From: Oegoconia quadripuncta | Taxonomy: Eukaryota > Arthropoda > Insecta > Lepidoptera > Autostichidae | Length of the DNA: 64,000 nucleotides | Assembly (NCBI GenBank): GCA_949316235.1 | Contig: OX438749.1 | Span: 8,326,914 to 8,390,913, forward strand | Direction: 5' to 3' | In this document: positions 23,759 through 35,536 of the stretch, one piece after another | How positions within the stretch are numbered: position 1 is the first letter of the stretch | Layout of the letters: every line of letters starts with the position of its first letter | The notes under the pieces: generated by a model | Told to the model about the DNA's origin: nothing | The model's input: the letters and a program-made list of their open reading frames with translations, nothing else | Database searches by the model: none | Made by a program: the position numbers and the translations under genes

Positions 23759-23804
23759 AAAAATTACTTATTTTTTATTATAATACGTGGTTTGCCCACT
23801 TAAA

Positions 23805-24075
23805 AAGTATAGAACCAACCCGTCTCTTCCCATCGGTGTTGTAAAAGGCGACTAAGGCACTTTTCAACAAAAATCATCTATAAATTTGCACGTTTTAATG
23901 GCGACGGACTAACCACCTGCCACATGAGCATTTCTATATATTTCGTAAGGTGAAACGTGGATGTTGTTTTAATCATTACACTTTAATGTTTGGAACGCCC
24001 AAACACTAATGTTTGGGATATCTCTGACCACCCCGTTCGGGATAACGATCGTGTAATTAATTTTATGTATGTTAT
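23805..24075 (+). repeat. repeat family U
   Basis: AACCAACCCGTCTCTTCCCA, GGCGACTAAGGCACTTTTC, GCCCAAACACTAATGTTTGG, ending in TATGTATGTTATAT. Confidence 0.65.
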
Positions 24076-24394
24076 ATAATTAATGTTTCAGTTTTTAATA
24101 TGTAATTTATATGCAATAAAGAATGTTGTATTGCATAAAGTTATTCAAGTAGGTAATATTGTTAGTAATAATTAACCACTCTTACACAATACAATTAGAA
24201 AATGAACATTGAAAATTTAATCCCTAGATAATAAAATAATAAACTTTAAATTGAATAACTTTACAAACTTCAAATAAGATGTTAACTCAGTGCCGTTACA
24301 GTCTTTATTGCAAAACTAACTCCGTCTTGGGAACAAATATTTCTCTTTCATATTCTAAGTACATTTTTCTTTATGTAAATCCCTTGAGAATGAG

Positions 24395-24565
24395 AAGAAA
24401 ACATACATACGACGACCTTCATCCCAAATGAGGTGGTCAGAGATATCTCAAACATAAGCGTTTGGGTGTTCCAAACGTAACGGAAATTTACACGTAAAAC
24501 CTCTGTGATCGCCATGGAAACATGCAAAGTTTTTTATGTAAAAAGCCTATTATGACACCCACAAG
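24395..24565 (-). repeat. repeat family U, inverted relative to 23805
   Basis: GAGGTGGTCAGAGATATCTC, AGCGTTTGGGTGTTCCAAAC and AAGAAGAGACGGGCTGATGG; faces the copy at 23805 across about 320 bp. Confidence 0.6.
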
Positions 24566-24738
24566 AAGAGACGGGCTGATGGCAATGTGTGGATACACGC
24601 AGAAAGGCAGTGCCTGTCCTAATAAATTGTAGACTTTCCTCCAAATGCAATGCATTGTCAAGTCAGCTGATTCATACTGATGTAAACAGAAACATTCTAA
24701 ACAGTTGCGAGAATTGCTATAAGAGTAAGTTATTATTA

Positions 24739-24978
24739 TGGGCCGTAGTCCACCACGCTGGCCCAATGCGGGTAGGGGACTTCATAAGCCTTTGAATTTT
24801 TATTTTCCAGGCATGCCGGTTTCCTCACGATGTTTTCGTTCATCGTTTAGGAGCAGTCGGATAAATGCATATAAGTAATTAAATTAAAAAAGTCACTGGT
24901 ACAAGGCCTGCCTGGGAATCGAACCCGGACCTCCTAAATTGCAAGACCGCATTTCAACGCTGAGCCACCGACACATCC
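24739..24978 (-). mobile_element. SINE W, nearly full
   Basis: Reverse orientation; the tRNA-like head at the right has box B as GGAATCGAACCCGGAC and box A as GCTGAGCCACCGAC; the body has TTTCCTCACGATGTTTTC. Confidence 0.75.
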
Positions 24979-25583
24979 GAACATACATACACTGTCAAAC
25001 ATATGTATACACCAGTCGTTTTTCGTCGGGATTTAAAAAAATACAGATATTTTATGTAAGTTACTTAATTAGATCACATTACAAAACCTCGGACATTATA
25101 CAAGCAGTATGCCATTCGAAAACCATTTTCTCTAAATTATTACGTTGGCGTAGAGTTCCTTGAATGGTCTAAAATAAGTTGATTCTGCTTTTCACATCCA
25201 GACAATATATCTATTATAGTTTAAAAGTAGAGAATTAGTGTGACTTTGCCACCATTATTCTGTATAGTAATGTACTGTAAGTAGGAAAATTAATTATTAA
25301 ATAAGTTAAACAAGATTTTATAAACAACGTGCTGAGAAGGGCATATTTCATTCCTATGTTTTCACACGTTGCTAACTTCCAGTCACCTACGTGTTAATAG
25401 TGTGACCCATTTTGCTTGTGAAAATCAATTAATAACAAGAATTTCTGTGAAGGATTAGTTGAAATGTAACCACTAACTACCAATACCAATCCTTAAAGGG
25501 ATTTCCTGAGGTGTAAAGACTATACTAAGCTGGAGGCGTGGATCGGCGACTGGATGCACTGCCCGATACCGGCAGAGCACGCA

Positions 25584-25660
25584 CAAGGTGAAGCAACCGA
25601 GAAAGGGCAAATCGGAGCAATATAAAACGAGGCACATCATCTCAAACTGTATTCAGAAAA
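25584..25660 (+). promoter_or_regulatory. gene A core promoter with shared upstream element
   Basis: TATAAAA at 25621-25627; an arthropod-like initiator (ATTCAG) lies about 30 bp downstream near 25651-25656, and the ATG follows at 25707. Upstream, CAAGGTGAA (25584-25592) is directly followed by GCAACCGAGAAAGGGCAA (25593-25610). The second motif recurs in front of gene C and the first in front of gene B, at similar distances from their TATA boxes. The factor that binds is unknown. Confidence 0.75.
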
Positions 25661-25706
25661 CAACTGAACACGAACAAGATTAGACTTGACAAAGATTGTA
25701 GCAAAA

Positions 25707-28700
25707 ATGTACACAGCAACGGTAAGTTTATGATTTAAAACAGTTTATATTCTCAGTGCCAAAGGAATGACTTACCTACCTACCTATATACTAGAGACCC
25801 TCGAAGCATTACATATTTTTATCCGACTGTCTCAAGAAGGAGGGTAATGTCTTTTCGACGTATGTAATGTATGTATGTAAATTTCTGTTACCCCCTGTAG
25901 CCTTTTAAGAGGAGCCTTTTAAGGCCTGACCGATTTTGAAGTGCAGTTCGATTGATTTGATCCCCAGAGTATCATTTATAGTAAAAATATCAACATGGCT
26001 CCTACGAAATACAAAATAATATGGAATCAGATTTTTTTCGTTTATTCATGTTATGGTATCTGGTCCATTTTCATTTTTAGCTAGCATTACTTTCTTAATT
26101 TGTAACTTATTTGTGAAGAACTATTTTCATACCTTCTATGTTAACTTCTAATCTATTTTATAAAACTTTTTTTCATTAATAATTGATCTTTGCAATTGTT
26201 ATAAATCTACTGTGACGTTACTTACCCATGCATTATGTATATACTATAGAATTCTATGTAGTTAGTCATTCTATTTAAAATAGGTATATCATATCTCCTA
26301 TAAGTAAAAAACAAAGTCCCTATTCCCGTCTGTCTGTAAGCGCAGAAGCGCTTAGCTGTTCTAATTTTGATACGTTTTCACTATCATTTAAGGAATTTCA
26401 TATGAACGTTTATTTGCTTAGACCATGCATACTAACATATAAAGTAATTGCAGCCGTTCGAAACCAGTGCGTTTCGCTTGTCATAAGTAAACAAATATTT
26501 TTGACAATTACACCAATTATCTAGTCCCAAACTATGCAAAACCTGTACTATGGATCACAAATAAACATACAAAAGTATTTAAAATGGTAAACATCAATGA
26601 CTTAGGAATAAATTTTCTCATTAATCTACAAATATTTTCCCCTAGCGGGGTTCAAACCCACATCAGTTTGTTTTGAAAGAAAAGTCAATCGACTATACCA
26701 ATCGGTGACCTAATAAATTATCACAAATGAAACACTGTTCACAGCTCATATTGACTTCGGCTCTAGTAGCCCTAAGCTCATGTGGTCGTCTCGAACCGCA
26801 ATACTTACCACCACGACCGGGTGGGTTCGGCGGAGCGGGTGCGGGTGCGGGCGCGGGAGCGTTTGCTGGAGCGGGTGGAGCGGGGGCGTTTAGCGGTTCT
26901 GGCAGTTATAGCGGCGGCGGCGGTGGAGCTAATATTCCCATCGTGCGATATGAAAATGTGAACAACGGCGATGGCACTTACCATTTTAAGTAAGTTCTTG
27001 GTCAATCATATACGAGTAGAGTACAGAGATTGTTTAATAGGTGATCTACGAAGTTATTATTAATTTAATAACCACAAATCGGAGTAAGTAGAACGTAGAT
27101 CGATTTTACTTACAAACTAAATTCAGCCGTATTATTGAGTCCGTAATTCGAAATACAAACGTGCGAAGAACTGTAGTTCGAAAAATCGTAGTTCCGATAC
27201 TCTGTATTTGTCGACATATTGTGCGATAAACCATACAGCGACAGAATACTTCTTTGATGAACGCTAATTATGTGGTCAAGATCAGAGTTAATGATAATCT
27301 TTATACAATTTCCGTTCTTTTTAGAGAAAAAAAAATACAAGTTTGGGTAGTCCAATGCTAAATTGTTACTGTTTCCCTCAGTTTCAAGGATATAAGTCAC
27401 ATAAAATTTTGATTAACTTTGATCTTTATCACACGAAGCGAATGTGGATGGTAGTGTTGGTAGGGGAAGACCACGACGAACGTACCATGATCAAATCGGG
27501 GACGTCTTATAGAAAGGCCAAATCAATAGCACCCTAAACCGACGAGCATGTATGAACAACTTTATGAGATTGAAGGAAGCAGAAGAGGTGTGTCAAGATC
27601 GTAGCAAGTGGAAGTCTGTGGTCTCTGCCTGCCCCTACGGGAAACAGGCGTGACTTTATGTATGTATGTATGTTTATCATACGAGAAATACGTCTGAAAG
27701 TATGTAAGGACAATCGATATACTGTCTGCGATCTATGAAAATAATAGATCAAAATTAGGTTTTATGCCTCACTGCTCTACCTATAATACAATTTTTAAAC
27801 AATCTCTTTGAATGTTTCCTTTTTACCTAAAACTGTGGCATTTACCTTCTCAGCTATGAAACCGGCAACGGCATCAAGGCCCAAGAGAGCGGTGCTCCTC
27901 GCGCTCAGGGCCCCGAGGGCCCAGCGGTGACGGCCGAAGGGGGTTTCTCATACCGCGCCCCTGACGGCCAACAGATCTCTCTTACTTACACAGCTGATGA
28001 GAACGGGTTTCACCCCGTGGGCTCTCACCTCCCTACTCCGCCACCCATCCCTGAAGAGATCTTGCGCTCCATTGAGTTCAACAAACGCAACCCGTCCTCG
28101 TAAGTATTGGGTAGAGATTCTCAACATGCTATAAAATTTACCAATTCCGCAATCAAGACAGTGTCAACCTGTATCGAGTAGTTTAATTTTTTTAATGCGT
28201 TTCCTTAATAATATTAAACAAAAACGCATTCCAAATTCGAAACTTTATGATACCAATAGTTCGAATATTGATTTTCGAACCATTTAGAAAATGAGAGAGC
28301 TAACTTGACTTGTCTCCAGGAAATAGAGTAATTTTGAATTTGGAATCAATACTCTAGGAAGTGAATTACTTGAAGTCTCCAGTAAATACAGTAATTTTGA
28401 ATTTGGAATCAATGGAAGTGAGTATTAAATTGTCATATTGAATTTGGAATTCATCTATTTTGATAATGTAAAAAAATTTTGCTCAAGTAGTGCCGCTGTA
28501 ATTTAAGAGTTTATTTAATGATTTTTACTGAAAAACTGCAAACAAAATTTTAGCGTTTTAAATTTTCAGTGGTTATCATTAAAACCCTTTATAACCTTTA
28601 AATTTAGTTCAGACTTGCACGTTTTGACAGCGATGAGCTACCCCCTGTCAGGTGAGCATTTCTGTATATTTAGAACGGTCAACCGTGGATGCTGTTTCAT

Positions 28701-28923
28701 CATTAAACTTTAATGTTTGGAACACCGTAACACTAATGTTGGGGATATCTTTGACCACCCTATTTGGGATAAACATTACGTATGTATATTTTAAATTTGA
28801 AAGTTTGTATTAAACTGTCATTTTCTTATAACTTAAAGTACTTACTTATTTTCCAGTGAGGGTGCTTACAACGGAGGCTCCGGAACAGGCGGCTCCGGCG
28901 GCGCTGGAGGTTACCATTACTGA
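25707..28923 (+). CDS. RR-1 cuticular protein, gene A (4 exons, 190 aa)
   Basis: Secreted structural protein of insect cuticle that binds chitin through an RR-1 (Rebers-Riddiford) domain. Coding exons: 25707-25721, 26745-26989, 27854-28099, 28857-28923, all joined at GT/AG sites in phases 0, 2, 2; the frame stays open to TGA at 28921. The ATG is the first one after the TATA box and opens a hydrophobic signal peptide (about residues 1-19), which the first intron cuts after five codons. Residues 31-67 are a Gly/Ala linker with an Ala-Gly dipeptide run (36-44). Residues 69-87 carry the [12 protein letters not shown] lead-in. The RR-1 core is about 116-141, with Y132, A134, E136, G138, F139 and P141, followed by a Pro-rich stretch (147-153). 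The tail is Gly-rich and ends YHY. Codon 87, split by intron 2, reads Asn where B and C have Ser. Introns hold a SINE, a LINE tail and an unclassified repeat. The RR-1 assignment is firm; the exact orthologue is not determined. Confidence 0.93.
26500..26712 (-). mobile_element. SINE Y in intron 1 of gene A
   Basis: TTATCTAGTCCCAAACTATG at the left, CTAGCGGGGTTCAAACCC box B region and GACTATACCAATCGGTGACC head. Its head ends only about 30 bp before the exon 2 acceptor. Confidence 0.7.
27420..27672 (+). mobile_element. LINE family T end in intron 2 of gene A
   Basis: Forward copy: GGTAGGGGAAGACCACGACG, CCTAAACCGACGAGCATGTA, GTAGCAAGTGGAAGTCTGTG, ending in TGTATGTATGTATG. Confidence 0.7.
28603..28790 (+). 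repeat. repeat family U in intron 3 of gene A
   Basis: GACTTGCACGTTTTGACAGC, AACGGTCAACCGTGGATGCT, AATGTTGGGGATATCTTTGAC. Confidence 0.62.
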
Positions 28924-28929
28924 TCTCAT

Positions 28930-29240
28930 TAATCTATTACCAACTGTTCTAACATCAGTTGACTGCAGCCATAGATCTTCATTCAGTAGCATAGCTTTAG
29001 AAACGATAACTTCAACAAGCAATATCAAATCTTTATGCATGTAACCCAGATCCAGTGTTTGTGGGTTTGAATACAAAGCCGTAATCTGTCGTTGAAGTTC
29101 AGGGTAGTTCTGAAGAATTTTCCAAATGGCACCAAGAAGTCTACTGCCAAGTTTTGATGTTTTTGCCATCGACTCGCTAAGAAAAAGTAATGGAATGTCT
29201 CTACAAAGCAAAGATAGCTCTTTAGAGATTTCGTTTATTA
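28930..29240 (-). pseudogene. protein-like antisense frame behind gene A, unidentified
   Basis: A minus-strand frame runs from about 29240 through the last exon of gene A. The part outside that exon reads like real protein: Leu-rich, amphipathic, with KLGSRLLGAIWKIL, LILLVEVIVSKAML and NEDLWLQS, and an internal Met in SESMAKTSK. It resembles a helical-repeat fragment, but I do not recognise the family. No start context or clear acceptor is visible upstream. A GTAATA donor-like site at about 28947 would end it before gene A coding sequence. It may be an exon of an antisense gene, a captured gene fragment or chance. Confidence 0.35.
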
Positions 29241-29263
29241 ATTAATGCAATTTTAATACTATA

Positions 29264-29386
29264 CTAGTAGCATGATCGATGTGTGATCGATAATGTCCTG
29301 CGCGTTCGCTTGGACGAAATATACAACTATTTCACTATCACTCCTACGTTACGCACAACAAGCGATGTCATGCTACAAGGGCAGGT
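29264..29386 (+). mobile_element. unclassified GTAGCATGA element, copy 1
   Basis: Begins TAGTAGCATGA and ends TCATGCTAC-AAGGGCAG, so the ends are short inverted repeats. Shares GGACGAAATATACAACTATT with two other copies in the window. About 120 bp, no coding. It lies directly beyond the antisense frame behind gene A. Confidence 0.6.
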
Positions 29387-29672
29387 AACACTATTATAAT
29401 GGAATGGTTTATTGTATGTTATACCCATTTCATGTAGGTTCAATCATACTAGGGCATCTATCGATAAATTGGAAATTGGCATCAAGGCATATGCACGAAG
29501 TTTGGTCGTATTTTAAGCTGCAGACAACTGATTAGTTTGGTCGGATCAACTAACAAATAATTAATAACGGCGACAGCGACATGATGTGAAATGGACTGTG
29601 ATACCACGATTAACACCGCACAGTACTTAATTTATTAATTTCATAAGTTTAAGGCTATGTAAATACATGAAC

Positions 29673-29678
29673 AATAAA
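29673..29678 (+). terminator. possible polyadenylation signal of gene A
   Basis: AATAAA 750 bp after the stop codon, the first good signal on this strand. The long distance fits an original 3' UTR lengthened by the sequence at 28930-29390. No nearer signal was seen. Confidence 0.4.
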
Positions 29679-30205
29679 ACTGTGATACAAAAATATTGCC
29701 TGATTTTATTTCGAGCGGTAGCCGCTTTCCACATGTGACCAGCCCGGATTCTAATACTTAAATATGTGAAATATCTGAAAAAATACAAAAAAAATAGCAA
29801 GTGATGTTGCAAAAAAAATTTACAGATTACTATCTTTATATTTATTGCTATAGCTTCCAGAGTTATTGGTTCAATTTAAATTGTATTCTGTTTAAAAATT
29901 GATGAATTACTTTATCTTATTTAAACAAATCGACATAAAACCTGTTGGAGGCGGTATTGACGACTACAGATTTTGGGAACACCACACCAATTAATTATGC
30001 TTCTGGATAGCACCTTCATACAACATTTCTCCGTCAGTAATCAAGGGTATTAAGTATTTTTTAAGTAAAGTCTATTAGATATTCTTTTTATGTAATTTTA
30101 AATAACTTCTTTAATCTATGTGCTATGTTTAATTTGAATAGGTAATAAATAGGATCATTATTAGCTGGAAATGAAAGATTACTAGAGTAGCCAAAAATAT
30201 TGAAT

Positions 30206-30400
30206 CATCATCATCATTATCAGCCCGTAAACATCCCACTGCAGGGATATAGGCTATCCCCCGTATATGAGGGAGTATGGGTCATAGGCAGCCACGCTGG
30301 CCCAATGCGGGTTGGGGACTTCACATGCCTTTGAATTTTTATTTCTCAGGCATGCAGGTTTCCTCACGATGTTTTCCTTCACCGTTTAAGAGCATTGAAT
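30206..30400 (-). mobile_element. SINE W, headless
   Basis: CATCATCATCATTATCAGCC, GCTGGCCCAATGCGGGTTGG and TTTCCTCACGATGTTTTCC in reverse orientation; the tRNA-like head is missing. Confidence 0.72.
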
Positions 30401-31603
30401 AATGGTAATAAAAATATTTAGTTCTTTAACAAAATGGTACGGTGTAATTCTTGTAGTTCTCTTCTAACGTAAACCGATATCAGAAGTAATATAGTAGCAG
30501 TTAGGTCTGCCTTAACTGTTTACGAATTTGTAATGAACCTTTTCTACTAAAAAATTCATACATACGACGATTATTTGACATTGATTGAATTATTTGACCA
30601 ATTTTTATTTGTAATATTACTCATTGACAAAATTATTCATTATTGCTTAGTTTGTCTCAATAATAATTTTTTACCTCTAGATTGTATAATGATTATTATT
30701 TAATACTGACTTTCCACTTAATTATTTTTTAAGAGAATCGAAATGAAAAATGAGAATCTGTAATTGGCATGACTTTGGCTTGTAATTTTTGTGTAAAATT
30801 TTTTATAATGATGCTGTTGATTCTGTATTACCAATAAAATAAGATAAAATAAAATAAAATATTTTAGCCTTACATAATTTACACATGATCAACTCACTTA
30901 TTTAAAAATGAAATGTTATTCAAGTAATACATGTCTCTCGGTCTAGATTATTCTCATTTTGGAACAATGCCCGTCTTACGTTAGGAACAATGCCCATGCC
31001 CATCATGTTAGATTCTTACTTATTTATTTATTTTGCTTTATTCGGGAAAACAACTGCAGGTATGATACCTACTGTACTTAATCTATTTATGTACATAGAT
31101 TGTTGGCCAAAACGGTTTTCCACATTTTACTAGATTTTATTACTTAGATAATCATTTTAATAATAAAGAAAGTACTGACTTTTGAAACTCTGTTCCTCTA
31201 GTTCCATGTCCAAAACAAGTGTATGAGACATTCGTTAACTGAGTAGGAAACAGAGAATAGCGGAATTGTGCAGCATTCATCGGCAGCAGGTTCCTGGTAT
31301 TCCTGAGAGCTCTCGGGTCAGCATTCAAAAGCGGTTCGGACGAATATATCGCTACTGGCACTATCGGTGATGTCTATGAAGGGTTTCGGAAGCAGAATTT
31401 GCAAGTTAGTGAATATATGACAAATTTGCTGAAATTTTAGGATAAAATTCTAAAATAAAGAAGGACGTACGGACGGTCTTTAAATTGAAGGTCTCTTTAC
31501 AGGAAATGAAATTATAAAAGATTAGGTAAAAATATTGTAACAAATAAACAAAATAAATGTATTTCACCTACCGCATGAATTTGCATAAACACCACGTAAA
31601 TAC

Positions 31604-31686
31604 ATTTTTTTTTTTTTTTTTTTAATTAGAATGGGATCGCTCTTGACCTTAATCTGGACTAATGTCGAGATAAGGTCTACGATGGG
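31604..31686 (-). mobile_element. truncated LINE 3' end, second copy of the 22993 type
   Basis: A T run followed by AATTAGAATGGGATCGCTCT and GGTCTACGATGGGA, matching the insertion at 22993-23118; directly abuts a SINE Z. Confidence 0.75.
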
Positions 31687-31692
31687 ATACGA

Positions 31693-32017
31693 TTTTTTAT
31701 GCACAATGGCTTATGACCTCAATCACACCTGATGTTAAGTGAAGATGAGGCCGAAGGTGGAAGTCTACAGACCTGGAAACCCCATCTTATTTAGAGAACT
31801 GGCTCTCTTATCTCTGACAACCGGAACATAACAATGCTATTAACATTGCTGTTTGGAGGCAGATTTAGATAAGAGAATAGTACCTAGCCAGGCGGACATT
31901 TAAAATGCCCTACCACCAACTAAACCGAGTACTAAACATGTACCCCGCTGGGGATCGAACCCGCGATCTCCGAATCGTAAACCCAGTGTCGTTTATATTG
32001 AGCTACGGAGGCGGTTA
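31693..32017 (-). mobile_element. SINE Z, full copy
   Basis: Reverse copy from TTTTTTATGCACAATGG to GAGCTACGGAGGCGGTTAA; box B GGGATCGAACCCGCGATC is kept. Confidence 0.8.
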
Positions 32018-32304
32018 AAAATATATAAAACGCAATATGTTTCAAATTGTATCTTTTATTGCCCCCCTACATTTTATATTCATTATAGAGATTGTGGCAT
32101 ATGTGATACAACCCTTTATATCCATAGTGTAGTCTAAAACCAATTTCCATTTTTCTAGAGAGCTTAGGGAACTTAGCGTAGATTATTGGGAGGATTTCTC
32201 TAGTAAAATTTCGATCTTTGCAAGTCGCATAAGAAGCCGCCTCCGCAAAGCCAGTAATTTATGCGATACGTTTTTACAATAAGGTTCCCAGTTGATACAT
32301 ACCT

Positions 32305-32590
32305 ACATATATAATGTCACGCCTTTTTCCTGTAAGGGTAGGCAGAGACCACAGACTTCCACTTGCTACGATCCTGACACATCTCTTCTGCTTCCTTCAC
32401 TCTCATAAGATTGTTCATACATGCTCGTCGGTTTAGGGTACTCTTGACTTGGCCTTTCTTTAAGACGTCCTCGATTTGATCATTATACGTTCGTCCTGGT
32501 CTTCCCCTACCAACTCTACCAACCACATTCGCTTCGTATATCTCTTTCGTAAGTCTTCTTTCATTCATCCTCTCCACATGTCCAAACCAG
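32305..32590 (-). mobile_element. LINE C-terminal coding end, family T
   Basis: Minus-strand frame to the stop at 32317: [55 protein letters not shown]. This R-GRGRP..DR-x-x-W pattern ends many insect LINE polyproteins. Confidence 0.72.
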
Positions 32591-32904
32591 TTGATATACT
32601 TACAAAATCTTATAAAACAGAAATTTATCTAGAAAGCAAATTATAAAATATTGGACTATTTAGATAATAGTCATCACTGGACATAACCATCTCGTTCACT
32701 TGCCAGGCTAATTCACCATTAATAATGAAATATCATTGCGATTTATATAATATAATAAAATATTTATTTTATATTCGGGTTTCTTATTTGTTCTTGTCAG
32801 GGGAAAATTGCCTTATGAACAAGCAGTAAGCTTAAAAAATATAAAATCTATCAATTTTGTAGAATCATCTAAGAAGCATCTAATTGAAAACAAATAGATA
32901 AATA

Positions 32905-33115
32905 TTTGGGACACTTACACCAATCATCTAGTCTCAAACAAATCTTGTACTATGGATACTAGATAACGGATAAAAATACATAAATATTGATATCCATGAT
33001 TCGGGAATAAATGTTCGTAGTCATCACACAAACATTTACCCCGTGCCGGATTCGAATTTACAACCATTGAATTCGCAGACAGGGTCATTATCCACTACAC
33101 CAATCGGTCATCCGT
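32905..33115 (-). mobile_element. SINE Y
   Basis: Reverse copy: GGGACACTTACACCAATCAT, TACTAGATAACGGATAAAAA, CCACTACACCAATCGGTCAT. Confidence 0.75.
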
Positions 33116-33559
33116 GTGTTTAATAATTTTCCGTTAATTTTAAGTGTACCCTGTGTACAATTAGCGAGTCGATGGCATAAACATCAAATTCTTGAGGATC
33201 AGAATGTGGCGATGTGTACAACTTTTTGACTACTGAATAAGTATTTCAAATTTCTTATTTTTGAAACCAATAGTTGTCTTGGCTACTTACCCTAATGCAG
33301 GTGTTACGGGTCATAGGAATCCAACTGCCGTTACTACCATAGGGTGAGCCATTACAAAAATTCCCCGTGAAAGGTCGCGAGCACAATCTAGTAATTCATA
33401 ATTCTTTAAACTGCAATATGTGAATAATCAAGTTCTACAGGGCTATTTATTGTATACATGAAACCTGAAATTAGTTTGGTCAGAAGCACGTATGGAATCG
33501 ATTTCGGCAATAAACAATGAGGTTATATATTAATGGACTATTAGTTAATTATTTCGTAT

Positions 33560-33695
33560 TTTTTTTATGCACAACGGGTTGGTACTTGATGTTAAGTGAA
33601 GATGATGTCGAAGGTAGCGTACTGACCCGGAAATCCCAAAACATTTCGATGACTGGTTATCTTATCTCTCGACAACCGGAACACAACAATGAATT
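33560..33695 (-). mobile_element. SINE Z, 3' part only
   Basis: TTTTTTTATGCACAACGGG through TCGACAACCGGAACACAACA in reverse orientation, then lost. Confidence 0.7.
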
Positions 33696-33845
33696 AAGTT
33701 AAGGAATGATAAACACACTATAAGTGGAACAATAACAGTAACTGAATTCGCAACAATCCTTTATTTAATATTTTTACTTTATTTTATGTTTTTACTTTTA
33801 ATTACAAAATATATGATCTAATTGGGGTGTATCGGCTTTTTGGTA

Positions 33846-33960
33846 TCTAACTAATATTGTAAATGCGAAAGTTTGGATGTTCATTTAATTCCCGAGCAAA
33901 TCTGACGGACAGATAGACACCAAAGCGAGACCATAAGGATTGCGTTTATTTTTTGGAGCT
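33846..33960 (+). mobile_element. Helitron 5' end, truncated
   Basis: TCTAACTAATATTGTAAATG followed by GCGAAAGTTTGGATGTTC, then lost within about 115 bp. Confidence 0.55.
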
Positions 33961-33964
33961 ATTT

Positions 33965-35400
33965 TTAGCACGGGTCTCTAGTAACTGACAATTTCGAAGG
34001 TTCTGCTTCAATTACGAAATAATTATTGTTGAATTTTAAATTACTAAAGACGTTTTTCTCAATGACTTTGAAGTTTCGATTTTTTGTTATTTTTTTGATA
34101 AAATGCGAAACGAAGGCGGAATAATTCCAGGCTACGTCACTGCTAGATCCAAGTTTCGATGTTAGGAAAAGTTTGATATTTCTTTGCTGATAAAAAAAAT
34201 ATCTGAATACCCTTTGTAGTACCCATACCTGTGACCTCAAACCTGAGTAGGTAGCTCTGAATTACAAAAAGTAGGTTACTTCATTTATATAGTTATAACA
34301 ACTAATGACTAATTCTTAAACGAACTTCTTAAATTATTCTAAGATTCTTGAGCGTTAGAGAACCCAAAGCTGCTCTATAAAAGGTAGCAATGGAATCAAA
34401 GTGCACATTAGTTTGATTACTGCATGTATTTAATATCTTACTTAGCCTAGAGATTGGTGAACTACTACCCAAGACAGACAGCGGACATAATGGCGTTTTA
34501 GCACTACGAGGAACTCTGACAGGGGCACGGAAGCGCAAAAGCGCCAGTTAATTGGGGACTGTCGATTTTGTTGTCTTGGCACCTTGAAAACAAATAACGC
34601 ATCTATAAGCTCTCGATAAATTGCTAGAGAAAGTTTCAATCTGCTCGTATAAGATTAAAACTTTTTCATATGAGTGTTTACCTATGAAATTGGAGTTTTT
34701 TTTTTCGTTAATCATATGTACCAATTCCTGCGATTTTCAAAGCTATATCCAAATTTGTTTTTTATTTGGAAAATGGAATATTATTTCAAGGTTTCACATT
34801 AAATGTTTTTTTTTCTGGGCTAAATCACATAATAAAAAAAATTGGAACGCAGCTCTTTTCATGTGCTTCCCATAATCATTTCTTAGATTCGCTGAAACTT
34901 TTATAAAGCGGTTACTTTTAAAAATTAACGTTGCCTATACTTAACTTAATGTTATCCGATAATATACACAAAGTTTATATAAATTTGGATTTGCCGTTCC
35001 CAAAAAAAAATCAAAAATGTTTGTATGGAGAAAACAATCTTAATGAAATTCTTCATACAAAACGCCAATTTCATAAGTAAGGACCTAATATATTATATTT
35101 TTATTATAAATTATATTTTTCGCTCACGACCTATAAACAGAGACACAGATAGACCTTCGGAGGTTAAGCTAGTTAGTGACCACTACTGGTCAGTTTCTAT
35201 GCCCCTTGTGGGGGAACTATACAAGTATCGTGAGCCATGGTATGGCTCAGGTTTTTCAAATTTTTTTACCACTATTGCAAAACAAAAATAGCTGTTTGGT
35301 AATACACCTACAAAACAACGATGCACCATTCTCTCGAAAGAATTGGAATGTTTAATATAATAACTCTTCACAAATTTGACATATAAAGATTACAGATATC
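33965..35400. other. intergenic upstream of gene B
   Basis: AT-rich, no repeat family recognised. It contains the region where distal control elements of gene B would lie. Confidence 0.4.
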
Positions 35401-35403
35401 GGG

Positions 35404-35475
35404 CAAGGTGAAACGAGTTGGTAGGGCTATTTAGATGAATATAAAAAGGTCCTACAAGTGGAAGAGATCATTCAG
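35404..35475 (+). promoter_or_regulatory. gene B core promoter with shared upstream element
   Basis: TATAAAA at 35440-35446; likely start in ATCATTCAG at 35467-35475, 28-30 bp downstream. CAAGGTGAA at 35404-35412 lies 36 bp before the TATA box, against 37 bp in gene A. A degenerate AGGGC follows. The ATG is at 35537, giving a short 5' leader. Confidence 0.72.
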
Positions 35476-35536
35476 CTAACGCATCTGCAGTCAATAACTT
35501 ACTATCGGATCCATCTATAAAATTATTTTTTCAAAA

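Noticed and set aside
26805..27005. Minus-strand open frame rich in Arg, Thr and Ser
   Set aside because: It is the shadow of the Gly/Ala-coding exon 2 of gene A.
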